Of a stretch of 64,000 nt of DNA, positions 1-9,200 are shown in pieces. How positions within the stretch are numbered: position 1 is the first letter of the stretch; each line of letters opens with the position of its first letter. A program made the position numbers and the translations under genes. Origin of the DNA: Chrysopilus asiliformis (taxonomy: Eukaryota; Arthropoda; Insecta; Diptera; Rhagionidae); NCBI GenBank assembly GCA_964034945.1, contig OZ035960.1:90609848-90673847 (forward strand), read 5' to 3'. A model generated the notes under the pieces. That model saw only the letters and a list, made by a program, of their open reading frames with translations, was not told the origin of the DNA and did not search any database.

Positions 1-102
1 TTACCGTGGCTATATTTTAGTTGACGGTCAACGCCGTTTTGTTTGACTGTGTATATTCTGAATAAAATAATAATAATCATTATTTGTCATTCAATTCCAA
101 AT
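1..102. other. Non-coding flank downstream of the first DUF1091 gene
   Basis: AT-rich sequence lying 3' of the minus-strand gene that ends at 103. I see no coding frame, structured RNA or clear polyadenylation signal in it. Confidence 0.5.
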
Positions 103-701
103 TTACTTAAATTCCAGAAATGAGTGAAACAAAATAATTGTTTCATTTGTCTTTCGAACGTACAGCCGTACAATGTCTTTAAAAGCTCCAGATTGCAAGG
201 CTGGGATGAGAACCTTTGAACTGAATGGAACGTTTTTGAATTCCTTGAAACCTTCATATGGGCATGAAGCGTTTATATTTGAATACATCTTCACGTGCTC
301 AAAAATCGAACTGAATATGGGATTAAACGCTAATTCTTTAACTGCAGCGCAAACATCTAAGCTGATTGTTGGGAAGTCTTGCTTGTAACCATTTTTAACC
401 TTCCTTACTCGCTTAAAGGACAGCTTGAAAATTTAAAAGAAATTAGCATAATTAAAATATAAGAGTTAAAATTACAAACCACAATATTGTCGACAGGTTT
501 CCCCAAATAACATGAGATAGTAAAGTTTGACATGGTTTTATTAACTCGAGTTATTTGGCAGATGGTTCTCTGACAAATTTGAGAATCTTTGAAATTGCAC
601 TCCAATTCCTTTAATATTGCTTGGGGAATTCTACGAGTTTTTCTAGCATTTAATTCCTGAATCGTAAATACCAGTATCGCAAAATACAATAGTTTGTGCA
701 T
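103..701 (-). CDS. DUF1091-family secreted protein, copy 1 (two exons, intact)
   Basis: Exons 480-701 and 103-423 (minus strand) are split by a 56-bp GT-AG intron (424-479, phase 0) and encode 180 residues, a normal length for DUF1091 proteins. Residues 1-19 (MHKLLYFAILVFTIQELNA) form a signal peptide, so the product should be secreted. Six cysteines (35, 43, 48, 64, 99, 128) match the two paralogues at 57905-58504 and 61493-62100. The family pattern is visible: a DVCA segment, then YSN followed by CPYEG, then a hydrophobic C-terminus ending EFK. N-glycosylation sequons occur at NKT, NFT and NET. The start was chosen because it begins the signal peptide and is shared with copy 3; an upstream ATG in frame adds sequence absent there. 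In flies DUF1091 includes the CheB proteins linked to chemosensation, but most members have no known role, so I infer no function beyond secretion. Confidence 0.85.
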
Positions 702-1479
702 TTTTTGTGCTAAACACCAGACAGAAACTGAAAACTTTTGAATATATTTGTTATCGAAAATAAAAATTAAACTCTGTTGAACACAAATTGTATTCAATTA
801 AATAGTCATGAAAGCGATCATAGTTTTTACTTTCTTATACACAGTGTACTATAGTATTGTAACAATGAAAAATTTGGACCTTTTATTTTTGCCTGAAAAA
901 CATTTCCCGCGCACTCCTGAGTCGATTGGAACATTATTACAAAAATGTCTTTCTGTCTGTCAGTCTATAACACCTTGTCTTCATTTGGAATTTTTCATCG
1001 CAGAGATTTTTGATTGACCAATCAGAGCTCGAGTTGATGGCGATAAAAAATCCCAGAGATAAATTTCAAGATATCTTGCAATTGCAAAATTTCTTGGAAT
1101 TTCTCAATTCAAGATGGCGGAATCTAAATTCTCCCGACAAGTAGTTGCGAAAATAACTAATTTTTACAAACAATCCGATACAAAAAGCTTTGGAAGGGAA
1201 TATATAACATTAAGAGGTTTTTCTTTTCGTCTGTTTTTTTGTTTCAGCCTTTTCAATTTCACGTATTGCATTAATTGCGAGAGCGGCGACTAGGTGTTTT
1301 CTTTTCATCGTCATCTTGAGAAATAAAATTTCAAGAGATTTTCGGCCCAGCTGTCAAAAAGATCTCATTGCGGTGAGATATTTCTTGGGATAAAAAATTG
1401 TTAATCAAGACGCGGTGTAAGTCTGCAAACAAAATTTCTCAAAAACTACTTGGGCTAGAGTCATGCAATTTCACAGGTA
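702..1479. other. Intergenic, no gene recognised
   Basis: Contains the 5' flank of copy 1 and AT-rich DNA with short homopolymers. Small frames, such as one at 808-1017, have no recognisable domain and no homologue that I know. Confidence 0.5.
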
Positions 1480-1726
1480 AGGCACTTGGCACACCGAATG
1501 CGAATTCGCCCCGCATTGCGAAAAAGTTCAAGTTTATCACGCGATCTTATATCATATGTCATCTACATGAGCTCTAATTTTGTATTACGTAACAATGCGG
1601 TCTCCCCAAAATTGCAGTCTCTGCAAAATTAGAACTCATGTAGATTACATACAATATAAGATCGCTTGGTAAGTTTGAACTTTTTCGCAATGCGGTGCGA
1701 ATTCGCATTCGGTGTGCCAAGTGCCT
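1480..1726. mobile_element. Inverted-repeat MITE with 103-bp arms
   Basis: Arms 1480-1582 and 1624-1726 are reverse complements over their full 103 bp with about ten mismatches, separated by 41 bp. The termini read AGGCACTTGGCACACCGAAT on both strands. The element is non-coding and the size suits a non-autonomous DNA transposon. The left end is preceded by TA but the right end is not followed by a clean TA, so the superfamily is unassigned. Confidence 0.8.
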
Positions 1727-2480
1727 AAGTTTGGTACTGGAATATGACGATCCTATCACCGTTTGATAGTAATCCGTTAACCAGAAGTGACCAAAATGGC
1801 GGCTTTTTAAAAATCGCAACTTCGTTTTTCTCAATTTACTCCGAAAATACTCGTTTTTATTAGTTTTATTTATAACAAAAGTTAGATACAATTAAATTCT
1901 ATGAACTATTGTTTCTTGCTAGAACTCAGTATCTCAAACCGTTATCGAGAACTACCGTTATTTAAAAACACATTTTTTTTCGATTATCTCGAAATCTAAT
2001 GGGTTTTCGATAGTTTAATGTCGCTATCTTTTTGCTTATCGAGATATTTTCATAGATATATGAAAAATATATGAAAAATTAGATTTTTAAAGAAACAGTC
2101 AAAGTAAGATATTGAAATTTTCCACATTCAGACATAAGACCACTGTAAAATACATGTTTTAGTGTAAATTGAGCCGAGATGTAGATTTTCTATAAGAAAG
2201 GCATGTGCTGTTCACATCAGATATTTATCATGAATCATGATAAATAAACGCTTGTGCCTTGATTTCATTATAATGAATTTAATTGTAGAAATTAGTCTAC
2301 AGAATGATTTAAAAAAATTATTCTGATCTAAAACTTTTTTTTTCATTTCAGACAAGAATGTTTCCACACAAAAATACAGGCCCGTCCTATGAAGGGTAAC
2401 CGGGATATCGTTTTTTGCTGAATCACTTCAGAAAAACCAACTTCAATTTGCGACTTCTGAGGAAAGTGTCTATGGAAAAA
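1727..2480. other. Intergenic, no gene recognised
   Basis: AT-rich, with oligo-A and oligo-T runs. I find no coding frame with recognisable protein features and no repeated structure. Confidence 0.5.
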
Positions 2481-2850
2481 TTGTTTACCTGCAAAGTGTG
2501 AGGTCGATTTTTGTGGGCGAAAACTTTGTTTAGGGGACGATCTATCCAGCGGCGAAAACAGCGTCAAAATGTATTTTACGGTCTAGGAGATAGCATGAGA
2601 GGGGTTCGCAGGCAACGGAAGGGAAGATTTTTAGTTTTCAAAAAGTTTTCTGGAGAGATTACCTACCCAATAGAATAAACCGCGTCAAAATTACTCCAAC
2701 GGTTCAGGAAATAGCAAAAAAGAGGTTTGCAGGAAAGGAATGGGGTCGATATTAGTAGTTAAAAGCTTTTTGTGGGGAACGATGTAGCCAATGGCGAAAA
2801 CCGCGTCAAAATTACTTCAAAACATTGTAGGGAGAATACCAAAAAATAGG
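2480..2850. repeat. Degenerate 121-bp tandem repeat
   Basis: The decamer GCGTCAAAAT recurs at 2561, 2682 and 2803, exactly 121 bp apart each time. Around it are related blocks: a GGCGAAAAC-like stretch upstream and a GCAGGMAASGRAWGGG-like stretch downstream. This gives about three diverged units. It may be the internal tandem part of the same repeat family that ends near 3475. Confidence 0.65.
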
Positions 2851-3054
2851 GGGAAAACTCACTTGACCCAGAGCAAAAAACATGCGTATATGAAAATCAC
2901 TTGTCGCTACGACTCACTGTAATGTTATTTTCAATATTCAAATAATATGAAAAACTACAATTGCCTCAATACTTTATACGACGACAAACAACATTTCTAT
3001 TGCAAATAATCCAACTGTGTGGGAGATGGCGAAGGAGTGGCCCGTTAGGATGTT
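2851..3054. other. Intergenic, no gene recognised
   Basis: AT-rich spacer between two degenerate repeats. No frame or structure stands out. Confidence 0.4.
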
Positions 3055-3475
3055 TATATATGGAACGGTTATGTAAAGTCATATTCTAAATAAATGTTGC
3101 CTTCATAAATTTTTTGATACGGTGCACCGTGTTTGAGAAAATCGAAAAAATTATTTCGTTTGTTTGGGAGACAGGGGAAGCAGTAGTACAATTAAATTTT
3201 GATGTATGGATGAGTTATGTAGAATCCTATTCTAAACACATTTTACCTTAATAAATTTTACATATGACCCACCGTTTTCAAGAAAATTGCAAAAAATTGT
3301 TTCGTTCGTATGGGGGAGAGGGAAGGGAATGGTCCAACTTAGCCTTTTACGAGAAATGCAACTATAATAAATTACAAACCCCAAGCTTAATGTTTTCGAA
3401 AGTTATGGTGTCGGACGGACGGACATGCGGAAATCAAAATTTCTTGTCATCCCAAACCCTTTATTAAAAGCTTTT
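3055..3475. repeat. Diverged copy of the repeat family found intact at 61080-61373
   Basis: A unit with the core TTATGTARARTCMTATTCTAAA occurs near 3068 and again near 3212 (about 145 bp apart). The 3' part runs AACTTAGCC, then ACGAGAAATGCAACTATA, then GGACGGACATGCGGAAATCA, ending TGTCATCCCAAACCC. The same string of motifs in the same order occurs at 61170-61365. The left terminal inverted repeat seen in that copy is not found here, so this one looks 5'-truncated or rearranged. Confidence 0.65.
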
Positions 3476-3929
3476 ATTTAGTTTGCCTAATCCTTTATTA
3501 AAAACTTTTATTTAGCGTATCTGTTTGTCTGTCTGTTTTTAACCCTGACAGACGGACAAACAATTTAATTTAGACCCACTTTCAATCATCTGACTGACTT
3601 GAAATTTTGCACACATATGTAAGTCCGACGACCATACATTATTTTCACTACTTCGTCCTTGTAAGGATAGACGAAGATCCTGTAAGGACAACGTAATTAT
3701 CATTTTCCTAAAATATTCCGGAAATAAATCCCATCTGGGGGTTTTCGGGGTGCTCAATCCGACTCTGATATTAAGAGATCTATACGGAAGGTCCTGTAAG
3801 GATAACGAGATTATGCATTGCATATAAGACACTTATTTAAAAAGAAAAAAAAACATTTGAAATTTTCAAGTTGTTGAACTTTTAATTCACCCCAACTTTT
3901 TTTTATTTAAATATACCAAATGTTATTAA
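3476..3929. other. Intergenic with a short direct duplication
   Basis: No coding region is evident. Two near-identical 24-bp copies of CCTTTATTAAAARCTTTTAT lie at about 3458 and 3492, and a complementary pair of CTGTCTGT/GACAGACGG motifs sits near 3531-3556. The remainder is AT-rich with oligo-A and oligo-T tracts. Confidence 0.45.
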
Positions 3930-4460
3930 AGCCTGTCCCGCAACAACGCGCTACGCGGCGCACTGACAGATAATAGTAAGAACCTACAGGGATATATGAG
4001 TTGGTCTAAAATTGCGCACTGGTCAACCGCGGCAGCCGCGGCGCGCCGTTTTGAGTAGGTCTACTTTTTACTTTCAGACGCGGTTCAAAGCGGTGACATA
4101 ACAAAGATGTCACAAGTGGTGAATTATGGTACTATAATACGAATTCGTGAACCTCGATACATGATGTCTGCCATTTCCAAACACTTGTTAAAATATTCTG
4201 AGTGTTGTAGCAAATATTTTTATCAATTGGAAAGATGGAAAATAACTTTGAAAACGTATTCGAAAGGGAAAATGAAACCGAAAAATTAATAATTTTCAAA
4301 TTCTCTCCGATTTGTAGGTTATGAGAATACAAATTGAGTTGTCACCGCGCCGCATCCGCACCGCGTAATTAGGGTTTAGGAAATGACTGCGGCTGTCGCC
4401 CTGCCGATCTGACTGCGCGGCGCCACGCCGTTCTGCGTAGTGCGTTGTTGCGGGACAGAC
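3930..4460. mobile_element. Short inverted-repeat DNA element, GC-rich ends, possible TTAA target
   Basis: The left end (from 3933) and the reverse complement of the right end (to 4458) both read CTGTCCCGCAACAACGC followed by R-CTACGC. TTAA occurs just outside each end (3926-3929 and 4461-4464), as expected for a piggyBac-type TTAA duplication, although two bases next to the ends differ. The GC-rich ends contrast with an AT-rich middle. No transposase is encoded. Only 14 bp separates it from the next insertion at 4475. Confidence 0.65.
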
Positions 4461-4480
4461 TTAAAACCATAATACAGTAG

Positions 4481-4525
4481 AACACGCTTAAATGCAACAC
4501 GCTTAAATGCAACACGCTTAAATGC
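4481..4525 (+). repeat. Three perfect 15-bp tandem copies of the subterminal motif
   Basis: AACACGCTTAAATGC is repeated at 4481-4495, 4496-4510 and 4511-4525. Further copies of ACACGCTTAAATG lie inside the right end (about 54064 and 54149) and in the right terminal repeat on the other strand. Multiple end-proximal copies of a terminal motif resemble transposase-binding sites, which is an inference. Confidence 0.8.
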
Positions 4526-4546
4526 AAAACTCATGTAATTGCACGC

Positions 4547-5140
4547 AAAGAACGATGCACGAAAATGCCCCTTTACTAACTTTTGGGTTTCACTTTCGTA
4601 TTACCCCCATTGGAAAGGTAATTCGCTCTAGTTTCATGGACATAAGCTGTTTTTTGGCGGGGAACTGCAGGGGGATGGTCAGCTGCCATCTTAGGCGCAC
4701 TGCTTTTTTCATGTATTTTTCGACGATTTTTATGCCCCGGGATAACGTTTGAACCAGTTGGGGTTTTACTTTCGTATTACCCCCATTGGAAAGGTAATTT
4801 GCTCTAGTTTCATGGATATAATCTCTTTTTTGGCGGGGAACTGCAGGGGGATGGTCAGCTGCCATCTTAGGCGCACTGCTTTTTTCATGCATTTTTCGAC
4901 GATTTTTATGCCCCCGGGCTAACTTTTGAACCAGTTGGGGTTTCACTTTCGTATTACCCCCATTGGAAAGGTAATTTGCTCTAGTTTCATGGATATAATC
5001 TCTTTTTTGGCGGGGAACTGCAGGGGGATGGTCAGCTGCCATCTTAGGCGCACTGCTTTTTTCATGCATTTTTCGACGATTTTTATGCCCCCGGGCTAAC
5101 GTTTGAACCAATTGGGATTTTACTTTCGTATTACCCCCAT
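4547..5140 (-). repeat. 177-bp tandem repeat, left inverted arm of module 1
   Basis: About 3.3 units. The landmark GAACCARTTGGG recurs at 4751, 4928 and 5105, exactly 177 bp apart. On the minus strand the unit is open for 59 codons and contains RGHKNRRKMHEKSSAPKMAA and DHPPAVPRQKRDYIHETRAN. A degenerate partial unit beginning AAAGAACGATGCACG forms the outer end. The arm is the reverse complement of 5426-6249, so the two flank the core as a fold-back structure. Confidence 0.9.
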
Positions 5141-5142
5141 GT

Positions 5143-5406
5143 GTTAATCCATTTTTAATTGTTTCCCGCTTAAAATCACGATTCGTCGGGAGAATTAAAC
5201 GAACTGCATATATCTTGATTTCCCGTTCTCAAGGTCTCAATAAAATCGTAGGCTACAGTTGCACTTGTAAATCTGGAAATCGCACAATTGGTTGTTGCAG
5301 TCATATAATGACATTAGCATGGTATCTCGGTTGGGCGAGACATCAGCCTTTAATAAGACAACCCGCTGCCCACTTGGAATCATTCTATAATAACCTTGGT
5401 TTGTAA
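5143..5406 (+). pseudogene. SWIM zinc-finger fragment, core of module 1
   Basis: The frame is open to a TAA at 5404-5406. It reads LKSRFVGRIKRTAYILISRS, then a SWIM signature C-x-C-x(8)-C-C-x-H within GYSCTCKSGNRTIGCCSHIM, then TLAWYLGWARHQPLIRQ. The RTIGCCSHI/WYLGWARH pattern is typical of invertebrate transposon-associated SWIM proteins, and SWIM fingers are also common in MULE-type transposases. Only the SWIM end remains: no DDE catalytic core or start codon is present. It sits between inverted arms of 177-bp repeats, which suggests the remnant of a fold-back element's coding region. Which transposase family it came from is uncertain. Confidence 0.7.
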
Positions 5407-5425
5407 ATTAAACGTTTTTAACCAA

Positions 5426-6249
5426 ACCATCCCCCTGCAGTTCCCCGCCAAAAAACAGCTTATATCCATGAAACTAGAGCAAATTACCTTTCCAATGGGG
5501 GTAATACGAAAGTGAAACCCCAACTGGTTCAAACGTTAGCCCGGGGGCATAAAAATCGTCGAAAAATGCATGAAAAAAGCAGTGCGCCTAAGATGGCAGC
5601 TGACCATCCCCCTGCAGTTCCCCGCCAAAAAAGAGATTATATCCATGAAACTAGAGCAAATTACCTTTCCAATGGGGGTAATACGAAAGTGAGACCCCAA
5701 CTGGTTCAAACGTTAGCCCGGGGGCATAAAAATCGTCGAAAAATGCATGAAAAAAGCAGTGCGCCTAAGATGGCAGCTGACCATCCCCCTGCAGTTCCCC
5801 GCCAAAAAAGAGATTATATCCATGAAACTAGAGCAAATTACCTTTCCAATGGGGGTAATACGAAAGTGAGACCCCAACTGGTTCAAACGTTAGCCCGGGG
5901 GCATAAAAATCGTCGAAAAATGCATGAAAAAAGCAGTGCGCCTAAGATGGCTGCTGACCATCCCCCTGCAGTTCCCCGCCAAAAAAGAGATTATATCCAT
6001 GAAACTAGAGCAAATTACCTTTCCAATGGGGGTAATACGAAAGTGAAACCCCAACTGGTTCAAACGTTAGCCCGGGGGCATAAAAATCGTCGAAAAATGC
6101 ATGAAAAAAGCAGTGCGCCTAAGATGGCAGCTGACCATCCCCCTGCAGTTCCCCGCCAAAAAACAGCTTATGTCCATGAAACTAGAGCAAATTACCTTTC
6201 CAATGGGGGTAATACGAAAGTGAAACCCCAACTGGTTGAAACGTTAGCC
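5426..6249 (+). repeat. 177-bp tandem repeat, right inverted arm of module 1
   Basis: About 4.6 units in the opposite orientation to 4547-5140, open in the + direction (59 codons per unit). The last unit differs from the consensus at one diagnostic base: GGTTGAAACGTTAGCC instead of GGTTCAAACGTTAGCC. The unit is then cut off at 6249 and the 18-bp satellite begins. That private variant is the one carried into the satellite as embedded 29-bp pieces. Confidence 0.9.
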
Positions 6250-9200
6250 GTGCCGTCATTTGGCACCGTGCCGTAATTTGGCACCGTGCCGTTATTTGGC
6301 ACCGTGCCGTAATTTGGCACCGTGCCGTAATTTGGCACCGTGCCGTAATTTGGCACCGTGCCGTTATTTGGCACCGTGCCGTAATTTGGCACCGTGCCGT
6401 AATTTGGCACCGTGCCGTAATTTGGCACCGTGCCGTAATTTGGCACCGTGCCGTAATTTGGCACCGTGCCGTAATTTGGCACCGTGCCGTTATTTGGCAC
6501 CGTGCCGTAATTTGGCACCGTGCCGTAATTTGGCACCGTGCCGTAATTTGGCACCGTGCCGTAATTTGGCACCGTGCCGTAATTTGGCACCGTGCCGTTA
6601 TTTGGCACCGTGCCGTAATTTGGCACCGTGCCGTAATTTGGCACCGTGCCGTTATTTGGCACCGTGCCGTAATTTGGCACCGTGCCGTAATTTGGCACCG
6701 TGCCGTAATTTGGCACCGTGCCGTAATTTGGCACCGTGCCGTAATTTGGCACCGTGCCGTAATTTGGCACCGTGCCGTAATTTGGCACCGTACCGTAATT
6801 TGGCACCGTGCCGTAATTTGGCACCGTGCCGTAATTTGGCACCGTGCCGTAATTTGGCACCGTGCCGTTATTTGGCACCGTGCCGTTATTTGGCACCGTG
6901 CCGTAATTTGGCACCGTGCCGTAATTTGGCACCGTGCCGTTATTTGGCACCGTGCCGTAATTTGGCACCGTGCCGTAATTTGGCACCGTGCCGTAATTTG
7001 GCACCGTGCCGTAATTTGGCACCGTGCCGTAATTTGGCACCGTGCCGTAATTTGGCACCGTGCCGTTATTTGGCACCGTGCCGTAATTTGGCACCGTGCC
7101 GTAATTTGGCACCGTGCCGTTATTTGGCACCGTGCCGTTATTTGGCACCGTGCCGTAATTTGGCACCGTGCCGTAATTTGGCACCGTGCCGTAATTTGGC
7201 ACCGTGCCGTTATTTGGCACCGTGCCGTTATTTGGCACCGTGCCGTTATTTGGCACCGTACCGTAATTTGGCACCGTACCGTAATTTGGCACCGTGCCGT
7301 AATTTGGCACCGTGCCGTTATTTGGCACCGTGCCGTAATTTGGCACCGTGCCGTAATTTGGCAATTTGGCACCGTGCCGTAATTTGGCACCGTGCCGTAA
7401 TTTGGCACCGTGCCGTTATTTGGCACCGTGCCGTAATTTGGCACCGTGCCGTTATTTGGCACCGTGCCGTAATTTGGCACCGTGCCGTAATTTGGCACCG
7501 TGCCGTAATTTGGCACCGTGCCGTTATTTGGCACCGTGCCGTAATTTGGCACTGTGCCGTAATTTGGCACCGTGCCGTAATTTGGCACCGTGCCGTAATT
7601 TGGCACCGTGCCGTAATTTGGCACCGTGCCGTAATTTGGCACCGTGCCGTAATTTGGCACCGTGCCGTAATTTGGCACCGTGCCGTAATTTGGCACCGTG
7701 CCGTAATTTGGCACCGTGCCGTAATTTGGCACCGTGCCGTAATTTGGCACCGTGCCGTAATTTGGCACCGTGCCGTTATTTGGTACAGTGCCGTTATTTG
7801 GCACAGTGCCGTTATTTGGCACCGTGCCGTAATTTGGCACCGTGCCGTAATTTGGCACCGTGCCGTAATTTGGCACCGTGCCGTAATTTGGCACCGTGCC
7901 GTTATTTGGCACAGTGCCGTTATTTGGCACAGTGCCGTTATTTGGCACCGTGCCGTAATTTGGCACCGTGCCGTTATTTGGCACCGTGCCGTAATTTGGC
8001 ACCGTGCCGTAATTTGGCACCGTGCCGTAATTTGGAACCGTGCCGTTATTTGGCACCGTGCCGTAATTTGGCACCGTGCCGTAATTTGGCACCGTGCCGT
8101 AATTTGGCACCGTGCCGTAATTTGGCACCGTGCCGTTATTTGGCACCGTGCCGTTATTTGGCACCGTGCCGTAATTTGGCACCGTGCCGTAATTTGGCAC
8201 CGTGCCGTTATTTGGCACCGTGAAACCCCAACTGGTTGAAACGTTAGCCGTGCCGTTATTTGGCACCGTGCCGTAATTTGGCACCGTGCCGTTATTTGGC
8301 ACCGTGCCGTAATTTGGCACCGTGCCGTAATTTGGCACCGTGCCGTAATTTGGCACCGTGCCGTAATTTGGCACCGTGCCGTAATTTGGCACCGTGCCGT
8401 TATTTGGCACCGTGCCGTAATTTGGCACCGTGCCGTAATTTGGCACCGTACCGTTATTTGGTACCGTGCCGTTATTTGGCACCGTGCCGTAATTTGGCAC
8501 CGTGCCGTAATTTGGCACCGTACCGTTATTTGGTACCGTGCCGTTATTTGGCACCGTGCCGTAATTTGGCACCGTGCCGTAATTTGGCACCGTGCCGTAA
8601 TTTGGCACCGTGCCGTAATTTGGCACCGTGCCGTAATTTGGCACCGTGCCGTAATTTGGCACCGTGCCGTAATTTGGCACCGTGCCGTTATTTGGCACCG
8701 TGCCGTAATTTGGCACCGTGCCGTTATTTGGCACCGTGCCGTAATTTGGCACCGTGCCGTAATTTGGCACCGTACCGTTATTTGGTACCGTGCCGTTATT
8801 TGGCACCGTGCCGTTATTTGGCACCGTGCCGTAATTTGGCTACGTGCCGTAATTTGGCACCGTGCCGTAATTTGGCACCGTGCCGTAATTTGGCACCATG
8901 ACGTAATTTGGCACCGTGCCGTAATTTGGCACCGTGCCGTAATTTGGCACCGTGCCGTTATTTGGCACCGTGAAACCCCAACTGGTTGAAACGTTAGCCG
9001 TGCCGTTATTTGGCACCGTGCCGTAATTTGGCACCGTGCCGTTATTTGGCACCGTGCCGTTATTTGGCACAGTGCCGTTATTTGGCACAGTGCCGTTATT
9101 TGGCACCGTGCCGTAATTTGGCTACGTGCCGTAATTTGGCACCGTGCCGTAATTTGGCACCGTGCCGTAATTTGGCACCATGACGTAATTTGGCACCGTG

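Noticed and set aside
808..1017. 69-codon plus-strand frame upstream of DUF1091 copy 1
   Set aside because: No family resemblance, no splice sites, and a hydrophobic start that AT-rich DNA gives readily.
4107..4332. Small overlapping frames on both strands within the GC-ended element
   Set aside because: They lie inside a short non-autonomous element, have no domain, and are of a length expected by chance.
4590..5111. The 59-residue repeat protein read from the 177-bp arms as a real gene
   Set aside because: The frame is open because 177 is divisible by three and the unit lacks stops in one frame. It has no recognisable domain, occurs as inverted arms of a mobile module, and runs directly into satellite DNA. 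Coding origin cannot be excluded but is unsupported.
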